From CAYTLW01 sp964438735 (GTDB taxonomy: Bacteria > Myxococcota_A > UBA9042), in NCBI GenBank assembly GCA_964438735.1, contig CAYTLW010000010.1, forward strand, positions 1-64,000: DNA of 64,000 nt, in the 5' to 3' direction. Both the position numbers and the translations under genes were made by a program. Shown here one piece after another: positions 33,440 to 42,600 of this stretch. Under the pieces are notes generated by a model. It had not been told where the DNA came from, did not search any database, and worked only from the letters and a program-made list of their open reading frames with translations. Within the stretch, counting starts at the first letter, position 1; every line of letters begins with the position of its first letter.

Positions 33440-33877
33440 TCAATGCTCGTTGCAGACGCCGAAAAGGACCATGCGGTGGTCGGTCAGCGAGTAGCCATGC
33501 TTGGTGGCGATCTCGTGCTGCAGCCGCTCGATGTCGTCGTGCTGAAATTCGACGATACGGCCGCAAGTGGTGCAAATCAGGTGATCGTGATGCTCAGCCC
33601 CACCGAAAGTGACCTCGTAGCGCCGGGTGCCGTCGCCGAACTTGTTGCTGTGGACCATGTCGTGCTGCTCCAGCAGCTTCAAGGTCCGATAGACGGTGGC
33701 GTAGCCGACGGTCGAATCCTCCTGGCGGACCTCGCGATGCAGCTCATCCACGTTGAAGTGGCGGCCCTCATCGGCGAAGAGGATGCGCGCAATCTTGCGA
33801 CGTTGTGGTGTCAATCGTTGTTGGTGACTGGTCAGCTTCTGCTCGAAGTTGCGGCACCATTGGTCGAAGTTCATCAT
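33440..33877 (-). CDS. fur: Fur-family transcriptional regulator
   Basis: Metal-responsive repressor of 145 residues (two adjacent ATGs, complement of 33875-33877 and 33872-33874). The frame upstream to 33982 is low-complexity and rejected. A winged helix is seen in RLTPQRRKIARILFAD, FNVDELHREVRQEDSTVGYA and TVYRTLKLLEQHDMV. The metal-binding part has EHHDHLICTTCGRIVEF, combining the His-rich regulatory site and a CxxC. A second CxxC is missing; only one further Cys appears in the terminal GVCNEH. The feoAB operon 1.5 kb away has a Fur-box-like site, so this protein plausibly controls it (inference). PerR or Zur cannot be excluded. Confidence 0.9.
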   Translation of the reverse strand: MMNFDQWCRNFEQKLTSHQQRLTPQRRKIARILFADEGRHFNVDELHREVRQEDSTVGYATVYRTLKLLEQHDMVHSNKFGDGTRRYEVTFGGAEHHDHLICTTCGRIVEFQHDDIERLQHEIATKHGYSLTDHRMVLFGVCNEH

Positions 33878-33994
33878 CGCGTATGTCGCCTTGAACGCCT
33901 GGAATGCACGCCACTTTCCATGGCCCCATGCTCGCCGACCGCAGCGGCGCTGGCAAGCCACCACAGCCAAACCCCCGTACAATCACGCCTTGTA

Positions 33995-34023
33995 TTGAGC
34001 CGGCGCCACGCGCGTGCTACACC
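33995..34023 (+). promoter_or_regulatory. Weak candidate promoter for the coiled-coil gene
   Basis: TTGAGC at 33995-34000, a 17 bp spacer and TACACC at 34018-34023, about 48 nt before the ATG at 34071. Both boxes are only partial matches. Confidence 0.25.
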
Positions 34024-34070
34024 ACGTGCCCCGCCGGTGAGCGGGAGCCCGCTACAACCATGGAGAGGTC

Positions 34071-35381
34071 ATGCACATTGTCAGCCTCGCGGCTATCACG
34101 ATCGTTTGCGGCATCGCAGCGGTGTTCTTCTTCATGCAGTCGTCGCGGCTGCGGGAAACGATCGCCGATCTCGACACGCGCGCAGGCGAGGCCGAGACCG
34201 AAGCCCGCAAGCAGAGCGACCGGGCCGAGTCCATTCGCCGGAAGCTCGAGGCCGCGCGCAACGAGGCCTCTGAAAAGGGCCAGGGCGGGGGCGCGCGCAA
34301 GCGGCTCAACGAGCTCAAGGACGAGGTCAAGCGGCAGACGGCAGCCCTGGACAAGGTCAACGCCGGGCAGAAGACGTTGGAGCGTCGGGCCCGTCGGGCC
34401 GAGAACCGGGTTGAAGAATTGCAGGCGGTCATCTCCGGTCGCGGCCTGAAAGTTCCGAGCGAGGAGGACGTCGCGCCACCACCGCCGGCGCCGGTCGCCG
34501 AGCCCGTGACCGCCGATCCCGAAGTGGAGCGTCGTGCGCTTCGCCGGGCCGAATTGGACGCCGATAAGGCCGAGCGCATTCTCGAGATCGAACGCCTGCG
34601 CACCCAGCGCGAGCTGTCCCAATCTGAGCGCCTGGCCGAAGAAGAGCGGGCCGAGCTGGCCCAGTTGCGGGACGAGCGCGACGTCATGGCCGAGCGCATC
34701 ATGGGCACCGAGCAGAACCTGCGCATCGCGTACCGAAAGTTGGAGGCCAATCGCCGGGCCTACATCGTCACTGCGCGCAAGCTCGAGCTGGCCGACGACG
34801 AGCTCTTCCGCCTGCGAGGCAAAACCGACGAAGTGCCTGAGCGCAAGCCGCTGCCGACGCCGGAGGAGCTGGCCATCGAACTGGGCGCCGAAGAAGCACG
34901 CCAGGCCCGCAAGGGCGGCACAAAGGCGGCGGCCAAAGCAACCGAAGACGAGCCCGCGGCGGCCGAAGCCGCAGACTCGGAGGCGACCCAGAGCGACGAC
35001 TCGCAGGCGGCCGAAGCGGCGGCTGACGATGACAAGCCGGCTCGCAAGAGCCGTGGCACCCGCAAGAAGGCCGCGGGCAGCAAAGCCAGGTCCACCAAGA
35101 CCAAAGCCGCCAAAGCCAAGACGACCAAAGCCAAGACGACCAAAGTCAAGACGACCCGGAGCAAGACCGCCAAGACCAAGACCGCCAAGGCAGCCAAAGA
35201 CGACGCACAGGCAGAAGAAGCCCCAGCGGAAGTCGCTGCTGCGGATGCCACCGCGGCGCCGGCCGCCGAGGACGCGGCCAAGGATGACAAGCCGGCCAAG
35301 AGGGGCGCCAAAGGCACCGTCCGACGCCGCCGACGCGTGACCGCCAAGGGCACTCCCGGCTCCGATGCCGTTTCCGGTTGA
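34071..35381 (+). CDS. Membrane-anchored coiled-coil protein with a histone-H1-like tail
   Basis: 436 residues, no family recognised. One N-terminal membrane segment (about 4-22, SLAAITIVCGIAAVFFFM) is followed by long Glu/Arg/Ala-rich coiled coil (about 23-115 and 150-245) interrupted by a Pro-rich hinge (PPPPAPVAEP). From about 280 the sequence becomes Ala/Glu- then Lys/Ala/Thr-rich (SKARSTKTKAAKAK, RSKTAKTKTAKAAKDD) and ends RRRRRV. This tail resembles histone-H1-like bacterial proteins, yet the protein starts with a membrane helix, so the tail might tether DNA or another polyanion at the membrane (inference). GAGAGG precedes the ATG. Its stop overlaps the Fur-box-like site of feoA. Confidence 0.65.
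   Translation: MHIVSLAAITIVCGIAAVFFFMQSSRLRETIADLDTRAGEAETEARKQSDRAESIRRKLEAARNEASEKGQGGGARKRLNELKDEVKRQTAALDKVNAGQKTLERRARRAENRVEELQAVISGRGLKVPSEEDVAPPPPAPVAEPVTADPEVERRALRRAELDADKAERILEIERLRTQRELSQSERLAEEERAELAQLRDERDVMAERIMGTEQNLRIAYRKLEANRRAYIVTARKLELADDELFRLRGKTDEVPERKPLPTPEELAIELGAEEARQARKGGTKAAAKATEDEPAAAEAADSEATQSDDSQAAEAAADDDKPARKSRGTRKKAAGSKARSTKTKAAKAKTTKAKTTKVKTTRSKTAKTKTAKAAKDDAQAEEAPAEVAAADATAAPAAEDAAKDDKPAKRGAKGTVRRRRRVTAKGTPGSDAVSG
35112..35156 (+). repeat. 15 bp tandem repeat, three copies, in the Lys-rich tail
   Basis: Units 35112-35126, 35127-35141 and 35142-35156 of AAAGCCAAGACGACC; the third has one change (GTC for GCC). Each unit encodes KAKTT or KVKTT, in frame. Confidence 0.9.
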
Positions 35382-35393
35382 AAATGAATTTCA
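35379..35393 (+). promoter_or_regulatory. Fur-box-like operator upstream of feoA
   Basis: TGAAAATGAATTTCA is a 7-1-7 near-palindrome close to the Fur consensus TGATAATNATTATCA. It is AT-rich in a GC-rich background, lies 51 nt before feoA and starts in the stop codon of the preceding gene. With fur nearby, it predicts iron repression of feoAB. Confidence 0.7.
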
Positions 35394-35414
35394 ATGTCCC
35401 TAAGCTCTCTATGT

Positions 35415-35428
35415 GATCGCTTGCGATC
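35415..35428 (+). promoter_or_regulatory. Palindrome between the Fur-box-like site and feoA
   Basis: GATCGC, TT, GCGATC: a perfect 6 bp inverted repeat 16 nt before the feoA start codon. It might be an operator or an mRNA hairpin near the ribosome site. Confidence 0.3.
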
Positions 35429-35444
35429 GGACAGAGAGGACGCC

Positions 35445-35714
35445 ATGAGCCAGCAGGGACCTGAGGCAGCGCGGGATATGGCCCTTACGGATGCGCTTAT
35501 CGGGGCGGCCTATCGCATTGGCTCCATCGATCTTGGCGGCGCGCTCGGTGATCGGCTGGTTGAGTTGGGGCTGACCCGCGAGGCGCCCGTGCAGATTCTT
35601 CGGCGAGCGCCCCTTGGCGGACCCTTCCAATTGCGCGTACGCGACTTCGTGCTGACCCTGCGGGCAGAGCACGTCGAAGCCATCCGTGTCATGCCGCTCT
35701 ACGCCGGTAGCTGA
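35445..35714 (+). CDS. feoA: Ferrous iron transport protein FeoA
   Basis: Small cytoplasmic SH3-like partner of FeoB, 89 residues. The ATG at 35445 has GAGAGGA 4 nt upstream; the open frame from 35394 would start inside the control region. The core is visible: YRIGSIDLGGALGDRLVELG, LTREAPVQILRRAPLGGP and LRVRDFVLTLRAEHVEAIRV. The feoB ATG lies 5 nt after the stop, so the two are translated together. The Fur-box-like site upstream suggests expression under iron limitation. Confidence 0.92.
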   Translation: MSQQGPEAARDMALTDALIGAAYRIGSIDLGGALGDRLVELGLTREAPVQILRRAPLGGPFQLRVRDFVLTLRAEHVEAIRVMPLYAGS

Positions 35715-35719
35715 CTTCC

Positions 35720-37870
35720 ATGCAGCGGATCGCGCTGGCCGGCAATCCAAACACCGGCAAGACCACTCTCTTCAATGTTTTGACGGGCGCGCGTGCCCGC
35801 GTGGGCAACTATCCCGGCATCACCGTCGATCGCCGCACCGGCGAGCACCGCGTCGGCGATCGCCGCTGGCTGGTCCACGACCTGCCAGGCTGCTACAGCC
35901 TCGCCGCCCACAGCGCCGAGGAAGAGATCGCCCACCACGTGCTCACCGGGCGCTATGGCGACCCGCCCTGCGACGTGGTTGTGGTGGTCATCGACGCGGC
36001 CAATCTGGCTCGCAACCTGCTCCTGCTGCTTCAGATCGCCGAGATCGGCCTGCCGGTCATCGGCGCCCTGAACATGATGGACGAGGCCGAGCGTTGTGGC
36101 CTGGACATCGACGTGCCGGGGCTGAGCGCCGCGTTGGGCTGTCCGCTGGTGCCCATGGTCGCCCGCACCGGCGAGGGTGTGGCGGAGCTCGAAGCCGCCG
36201 TCGCGACCATCACCGCAGGCGAACAGACCAGCAATGTGTCCGACACGGACTGGCCCAAGGCGGTGCGAGATGCCATCGAGACCGGCAGGCAGGTGCTGGG
36301 GGAATCCGCCACCGGACGCCGCGACGGCGACATCTTGTGGTGGCTGACCTGCGACCGGGATGTGGCCAACCGCACCGAAGCCGGCTTGGGCGATCGTCTC
36401 GCAGAGGTCCTGCCGCGGGGCGACAACGGCGATGACTTCCGCCGTGTGGCCACCGCGGCTCGCTTCGAACGAATCGACCATCTGGTCAACGCCCACGTTC
36501 AGCGCAAACCACCTCGTGGCGCCGACTGGACCGAACGCATCGACCGGATCGCCCTGCACCCCGTCCTGGGCATGTTGGTCTTCCTGCTGGCTATCGGACT
36601 GCTCTTTCAGGCCGTCTTTGCCTGGTCCGATCCGCTGATCACCGCCATCGATGAAGGCGCCGGCGGCGTGGGTGACGTCATTCGGGACCTGCTGCCGGCG
36701 GGCCTCTTCGCCGATGTGCTGGTCGACGGCGTGCTGGCCGGTGTCGCAGGCACCCTGGTCTTCCTGCCGCAGATCGCGATTCTCTTCCTGGGCATCGCCC
36801 TGCTGGAAGATACGGGCTACCTGGCAAGAACCGCGTTCCTGTTGGATCGAGTGATGAGCCGCGCCGGATTGCCCGGCAAGTCCTTCGTGCCGCTGCTCAG
36901 TTCATTCGCCTGCAACGTGCCCGGCATCATGGCCGCGCGGACCATCCCCAGTCGCGCCGACCGCATGGTGACCATCCTGATCGCACCGCTGATGACCTGT
37001 GCGGCGCGGCTGCCTGTGTACACGATGGTCACGGCCGCGGTGTTCGCGGGCGTGGCGCCGTTGTTTGGCTTCCTCTCGATCGGCGGCCTGCTCATCACCG
37101 CCATGTTCCTGTTTGGCATCGCCCTGGCGCTGCTGGTCGCGTTCGTCCTGCGACGCACCCTGGTCCGGGGCGCCAGCGCGCCGTTGCTGCTGGAGATGCC
37201 TCCCTATCGACTGCCCCGCCTGGCCAGCGTTCTGCGCACCGTGTACGACCGCTGCCGCCACTTCATCATCCATACGGGCTCGGTGATCGTGGCCTTGACG
37301 GTTGTCCTGTGGGCGCTGATGACCTTCCCGCGCGGTGGCATGGATCCAGCCGAGCGCGACCGCCTCGTCGCGGCTGCAGAGGCGAGCACGGTGGCGGGCA
37401 GCCCTGAGCGCACCGCCGCCATGGATCGCGTCGAGCACGCCGATCAGCGCGAACAGCTGCGCCAGAGCATCGCTGGCCACGTGGGACGGGCCATCGAGCC
37501 GGCCATCGCGCCTCTGGGATTCGACTGGCGCATCGGCATCGGGCTGATCGGTTCACTGGCCGCCCGCGAAGTGGTGATCCCGGTGCTGGGCCGGGTCTAT
37601 GGCCGCGGCGCCGAAGCCGATGATGAAGATGAATACACCAGCAGCGTTGGGCGCTCGTTGGTGCGCTTTTCCGGTATGACACCGCTGGTCGGCCTGTCCT
37701 TGATGATCTTCTTCGCCGTGGCCATGCAGTGCTTCAGCACGGTGGCAGTGATCCGGACGGAGACAAAGTCCTGGACATGGCCCCTGTTCACGCTGGTCTA
37801 TCTCAATGTACTGGCATGGTTGCTGGCCGCCGGTGTATTCCAGATCGGCAAGGCCCTGGGGTTTGCGTGA
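35720..37870 (+). CDS. feoB: Ferrous iron transporter FeoB
   Basis: Inner-membrane Fe(II) transporter of 716 residues with an N-terminal G-protein domain. The GTPase motifs are G1 GNPNTGKTT (8-16), G2 Thr in YPGITVD (near 35), G3 DLPG (54-57) and G4 NMMD (118-121); G4 is NMMD rather than the usual NxxD with a polar middle, as in other FeoB. Two Gate-like repeats follow: the first around LARTAFLLDRVMSRAGLPGK and SFVPLLSSFACNVPGIMA (with the conserved Cys), the second around GFDWRIGIGLIGSLAAREV. The C-terminal end has further membrane helices. Length and order are normal. A small Cys-containing membrane protein follows 18 nt later. Confidence 0.97.
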   Translation: MQRIALAGNPNTGKTTLFNVLTGARARVGNYPGITVDRRTGEHRVGDRRWLVHDLPGCYSLAAHSAEEEIAHHVLTGRYGDPPCDVVVVVIDAANLARNLLLLLQIAEIGLPVIGALNMMDEAERCGLDIDVPGLSAALGCPLVPMVARTGEGVAELEAAVATITAGEQTSNVSDTDWPKAVRDAIETGRQVLGESATGRRDGDILWWLTCDRDVANRTEAGLGDRLAEVLPRGDNGDDFRRVATAARFERIDHLVNAHVQRKPPRGADWTERIDRIALHPVLGMLVFLLAIGLLFQAVFAWSDPLITAIDEGAGGVGDVIRDLLPAGLFADVLVDGVLAGVAGTLVFLPQIAILFLGIALLEDTGYLARTAFLLDRVMSRAGLPGKSFVPLLSSFACNVPGIMAARTIPSRADRMVTILIAPLMTCAARLPVYTMVTAAVFAGVAPLFGFLSIGGLLITAMFLFGIALALLVAFVLRRTLVRGASAPLLLEMPPYRLPRLASVLRTVYDRCRHFIIHTGSVIVALTVVLWALMTFPRGGMDPAERDRLVAAAEASTVAGSPERTAAMDRVEHADQREQLRQSIAGHVGRAIEPAIAPLGFDWRIGIGLIGSLAAREVVIPVLGRVYGRGAEADDEDEYTSSVGRSLVRFSGMTPLVGLSLMIFFAVAMQCFSTVAVIRTETKSWTWPLFTLVYLNVLAWLLAAGVFQIGKALGFA

Positions 37871-37888
37871 CGGCGATCGGGAACACCC

Positions 37889-38077
37889 ATGAACGCTGAA
37901 TGGATCGACCTGCTGGCGACCCTGTGCATCATCGGCCTGGCCGGTTGGTGGTTGGTGCGTAGCTTGCGCGCCCCTGCCGGTTGTCAGGCGTGTCCGCCGG
38001 CCGCGAGCGATTCAAAGGCCAGCGGGCCCGGGGTCGTGGTGTCCACGGACGCGTTGAAGATCGGCCAACGACGATAA
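37889..38077 (+). CDS. Small FeoB-associated Cys-containing membrane protein
   Basis: 62 residues, one membrane segment (about 7-24, DLLATLCIIGLAGWWLV) and a short tail with Cys32-x2-Cys35 (GCQACPP). Small proteins of this shape directly after feoB are known as FeoB-associated Cys-rich membrane proteins; this one has just two tail Cys, so it is a reduced example. It might bind iron or assist FeoB (inference). It starts 18 nt after feoB and ends 5 nt before the end of the convergent nucleotidyltransferase gene. Confidence 0.75.
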   Translation: MNAEWIDLLATLCIIGLAGWWLVRSLRAPAGCQACPPAASDSKASGPGVVVSTDALKIGQRR

Positions 38078-38082
38078 ATCGT

Positions 38083-39483
38083 TCAGCCCGCATCCCATGC
38101 GCTCAGCAGGGCAAGGGCGGCGTCCAGGGCGTGCTGCCGTGTTCCGCCGGCCAGTTGCACGTCCTCCGCGGCGAGCAAGGCGTGCTTGAACGCTGGAGAC
38201 GGCTCGTGGCCAAGTTCGCGCAACGTGCTGCCATCAACCCACAGCCGCGGCCGCCAGGCTGACGCGCTCGCGCCGGCACGCCCCGCACGCATGGCCCGCA
38301 GAAACTGCACGATATCTGTGCTGTCCGGCCTCGCGACAGCCATCGCCAGCAACAGCGCGGCGTCGGCGTCGGCTTGTCGCAGCAGACGGATCCAGGCGGG
38401 CGTCTGAACGGCTTCCTCGGGCGTGGTGTCCAGCGCCGAAGCCAGCGAGCTCGCCAGTTCGGCCAGCTTCCAGAGTCGAGCCAGGCGCTGACCCTGCGGG
38501 CCGGACAGACGCAGATCGCGGGCCAGCAACTCAACCCCGCGGCGATCGGGAGGCCCCAGATCCAGCAGCAGGGCGGCCAATGCCAGGGGCAGGTCGAGGT
38601 CGCGCTGCGAAGGGAGCGGATCGGCGACAACCTCCGGCTCCGGCTCGGCGAGGTAGGCGCAGATCGCCGCCAAACGGGCCTCCGCCCGCGACAGGTCGGG
38701 ATCGCGGTCCGCCAGCTTGGGCCAGATGATCGTGTGCAGACCCAATTCGGCCAGCAGACGTACAGCGGTGGCTGCCCACGGCGGCCGCAACGCACCCTCC
38801 AACTCTCCCCGAATGCGCTCCCGGGAGACATGGGCCAGGCGGTCGGCCATGGCGATGATGGCGGCCCTGGTGCCGTCTTCGATGCGCAGTTCGAATCGCG
38901 CCGCAAAGCGCACAGCCCGCAAGATGCGCAGCCCATCTTCGGAGAACCGGTCCTCCGCGTTGCCGATGGCGCGCAGCAGGCCGTCGTCCAGGTCGGCCAC
39001 GCCGCCGACCCAGTCGATGACCTCGGCGGTGCGGCGGCCATCCTGCCCCTGCGGACCCGGATCCAACAGCAGGCCATTGAGGGTGAAGTCTCGCCGGAGC
39101 ACGTCCTCGCGGGCGTCGGTAAAGCGCACCCCATCCGGCCTGCGACCGTCGCTATAGGGGCCGTCGGCGCGAAAGGTCGCGACCTCGATCTCGACCCGCT
39201 GACCCGCGATATGAACCGGAACGCGCAGCACGCCAAAGGCGGCCCCCACCTCGATCACACGACCGAAAATCGCGCGAATCTCGTCCGGCAACGCGCTCGT
39301 CGCCACGTCCCAATCCTTTGGCGGCTGACCAGCGACAAGGTCGCGCACACAGCCGCCCACAGGAAACGCGCCATGGCCGGCCGCGCGCAGGCGATCGACG
39401 ATATCCAGCGCCGCCAATGCCTGCGGGTCCACGGGCAGCGTCAGGGTGCGACGTCCACTCTGCTTGTCCTGCGGCTGGGCCAT
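38083..39483 (-). CDS. CCA tRNA nucleotidyltransferase / poly(A) polymerase family protein
   Basis: Class II nucleotidyltransferase of 466 residues that adds CCA to tRNA 3' ends or A-tails to RNA. The start is the ATG complementary to 39481-39483; the longer open frame (to 39918) lies opposite the large lipoprotein gene. The head domain has GGCVRD at 43-48 and the catalytic DWD at 57-59 (KDWDVATSA). RRDFTLNGLLLD and EDGLRILRAVRFAARF are the neck motifs. The C-terminal half is helical and Ala/Leu-rich. CCA-adding and poly(A) enzymes are hard to tell apart by eye, so no symbol is given. It meets the feo cluster tail to tail. Confidence 0.88.
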   Translation of the reverse strand: MAQPQDKQSGRRTLTLPVDPQALAALDIVDRLRAAGHGAFPVGGCVRDLVAGQPPKDWDVATSALPDEIRAIFGRVIEVGAAFGVLRVPVHIAGQRVEIEVATFRADGPYSDGRRPDGVRFTDAREDVLRRDFTLNGLLLDPGPQGQDGRRTAEVIDWVGGVADLDDGLLRAIGNAEDRFSEDGLRILRAVRFAARFELRIEDGTRAAIIAMADRLAHVSRERIRGELEGALRPPWAATAVRLLAELGLHTIIWPKLADRDPDLSRAEARLAAICAYLAEPEPEVVADPLPSQRDLDLPLALAALLLDLGPPDRRGVELLARDLRLSGPQGQRLARLWKLAELASSLASALDTTPEEAVQTPAWIRLLRQADADAALLLAMAVARPDSTDIVQFLRAMRAGRAGASASAWRPRLWVDGSTLRELGHEPSPAFKHALLAAEDVQLAGGTRQHALDAALALLSAWDAG

Positions 39484-39551
39484 CGACGAACTCCACGGCG
39501 ATCGAATGCAGTATGCAACGCCTTTGATGGTCGCGAAACGGGCAGTGGTCG

Positions 39552-39581
39552 TTGGACCTGCCCGGTCGGACCTTCTATACT
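39552..39581 (+). promoter_or_regulatory. Candidate promoter for the CARDB/PPC lipoprotein gene
   Basis: TTGGAC at 39552-39557, an 18 bp spacer and TATACT at 39576-39581 (five of six -10 consensus bases), 53 nt before the ATG at 39635. This is the best -10 box in the window. Confidence 0.55.
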
Positions 39582-39634
39582 CCTGCCCTCTGCGCGAAGA
39601 TACGCCGCATGCGCGCAATGAAAGGGGAACTCCT

Positions 39635-42600
39635 ATGCGCCTGTTGAACCTGACCCGGGCTGCGGCCCGGGCTCCGACCCTGGCCTGTGCGGTCACACTT
39701 GTTCTGCTTGGCGGCTGTGTGCTCGGCACCGAGGATGCCGTCCCAGACGTCACCGAAGACGTCGAGGACACCTCGGTATTCGACTTCGGTGTCGAAGAGC
39801 CGCCACCCAAGATCGAGCTCCAGCTGAGCAACGACAAGGAAGACGGCACGGCCGCGCCGGCGCTGGTCACGTTCACCGTGAACATCGGCACGTTGGATCC
39901 CAAGGACTTCATCTTCAAGTGGGATTTTCAGGATGGCGACTCCTTCGAGGAGAAGTGGGAGGACGACAAGGACGCCAAGGCGCTGCTGACCATGCAGCAC
40001 GAGTACAAATACAAGGGCCAGTACTGCGCCAAGCTCGACGTCATCTGGCGCAAGCAGCTGTCGGTTCGAAAGGACGCCCAATCCTGCGTCGATGTGATTC
40101 AGCCCGCCGAGTTGATCCTGTCGACGGTCAAACTCGAGTCCTCTGAGGTGGTGGGGCTGGGCGACCCGGTGACGTTGAGTTTTGAGATCGACAACGAAGG
40201 CGACGCGGTGGTGGAGCCCTTCGAGACGGCCGTCTTCCTGTCCAAGGATGCGACCCTGGACAAGGCCGATCTGCTGGTTCACAAGGTAGAGCACGAGGGC
40301 ATGGACAGCGGACTGACGGGCGTGGTCACCCTCTCTTTCACCGACGACAACGCGCTGAGCTTCAACCTGCCGGCCGGCGTGCCGAACGGCCATTTCTGGA
40401 TCTTCGTCCATGTTGATCACCTGAAGAAGATCAACGAGTTCAACGATCTGGACAACCTCCGCTACGCCAACACGCTGCTCGAGGTCAACAACCTGGTGGC
40501 GGCCAAACCCAATCTCACCGTCACCAAACCCACGCTCACCAGCGCCAACAAGAGCTACTCGCCGGGCGATCAGGCCAACTACGAGTTCTTCATCAAGAAC
40601 GTGGGCGAGGGCGAGGCGAAGAACTTCAAGTTCTCGGTCTTCCTTAGCAAGGACAAGAAGCTCGACTACCTGCCTGGCGTCGAGCCCGAGAAGATCGACA
40701 TCAACACACACGATCGGCCGATCACCGACGCGGCGACCACCTCGGTCAAGAGCCTGATCCCCGGCGCCAGCCTGAAGCTCACTCGTGGCCTCTCCGTGCC
40801 ACCGCTGCCCGACGGCACCTACCACCTGATCGCCAAGATCGACACCGACGAGCAGGTCACGGAGACCTCCGAGGACGACAACATCGCCGTGGGCGACAAG
40901 CCGCTGGTCATCAAAAAGGTGATCGTGCAGGGCTGGGATCTGGAGCTCGTGGAGTTTGCCGTGGTGCCCAAAGGCTCCTTCCTCGGCGGCACCGTGGCCA
41001 TCAAGTACACGATCAAGAACCTGGGCAACATCAACAGCCCCAAGGATGTGCCAGCCACTGTCTACTTCTGCCCGAACAAGGGCCTGACCAAGCCGCTCTG
41101 CCAGCTCAACAAGACCACCTTCACAGTGCCCTCGCTGGTGCCCGCGCAGACCAAGGTGGGCCAGCAGAACGTGTCCATCGACAAGAACACGCCGGTGCAG
41201 AAGTACTCGGTTCACCTGCAGGTGGACCCCCAAAACAAGTACCCACCCCCCAAGGAGTTGGAGAAGGGCAACAATACGAAGAAGATCTGGCCATTCCTGA
41301 TCACGGCCACAGCCAAGGTGGACTTCAAGCCGGAGAACATCGGCTTCCACCCGCAGTCGGTGACCGCAGGCCAGGTCATCAAGGTCGCCTACAAGATCTC
41401 CAACCTGGGCACGCACGGCTCCGGCGTGACCAAGACCGCTATCGCCGTATCGCAGGGCACTCAGTTCTCGCGCGCCGCCGCCAAGAGCGGTGTCAACATC
41501 GTGCTGGCGAAGATCAACGAGGACCCGGTCGAAGCTCAGGCCACGGTCTATCGGGCGGCGAAGATCGTGGTGCCGTTGGGGCTGGATCACCTGCTGACCA
41601 CCCACAACCTCGGCGTGATTCTGGACATCGATGACGAAGAAGGGGCCGAGTCGCCCGGCGATGCGGCCAACAACGGCGCGCCGTCCAACCTCAAGCTGAC
41701 GGTCAAGGACGCCAAGGGCGGCTGCTACGAGGACGGTCACGACAAAGATGGCAAGAAGAACAACAAGAAGGACGAAGCGGCGGTGATCAAACCCGGCGTC
41801 ACGTCCGGGTTGGCGCTTTGTGGCGCCGAGGACTGGTACAAGGTCTCGATGCAGAAGGGGCACTCCCTCTTCGTGACCATGAAGGCCTCAGAGTTGCTGT
41901 GGACGTCGCCGATCCCGGCCGACCTGGACCTGGACCTGGTCACGCCCGACGGCAAGATCCTCGACTCGGTCAAGAGCCTGGGCCTGGCCAAGAAAGCCTC
42001 CGCCCTGACCGTGCCGGCGACCGCGGACTACCTGATCCGGATCTACCCGCATACCGCGGCGGTTCAGGCGCACTACACGCTGGACGTCAAGGTGGAGGGG
42101 CCGCCCTCCGGGGTGGATCTCTTCGCCTCGCACCTGACGGCCGGGCCGACCGCCACCTTCCCCGGCGGGCTGGTCAAGACCACGCTGGCGTTGACCAATC
42201 TGGGCGACAAGCAGGCGACCGCGTTCACGGTGCGCTACATGCTGTCGACCGATTCCACCATCACCGAAGCCGATACCAAGCTCGCCGACGTGATCTTCGA
42301 TGACGGCCTGGGCGCCGCAGCATCGACCAAGTTCAAGCGCAATCTCGTGCTGCCTGTGGTCAAGGGCGGCAAGTACTACATCGGCGCCTTGATCGATGCC
42401 GACGGCAAGGTCTCGGAGACCGACGAGAAGAACAACAACGTGACGTCCAACAGCATCCAACTCAACAGCCAGATCAGCTGCGCCACCGACTCCTTCTCGG
42501 GCAACCATACGGTGGACGAGGCGGCTGACATTTCGCCGACGACCAAGTGCTACACCAAGTTGAATGTCTGCCCGGGCCTGGAAGACTGGTTCGCCATCAA

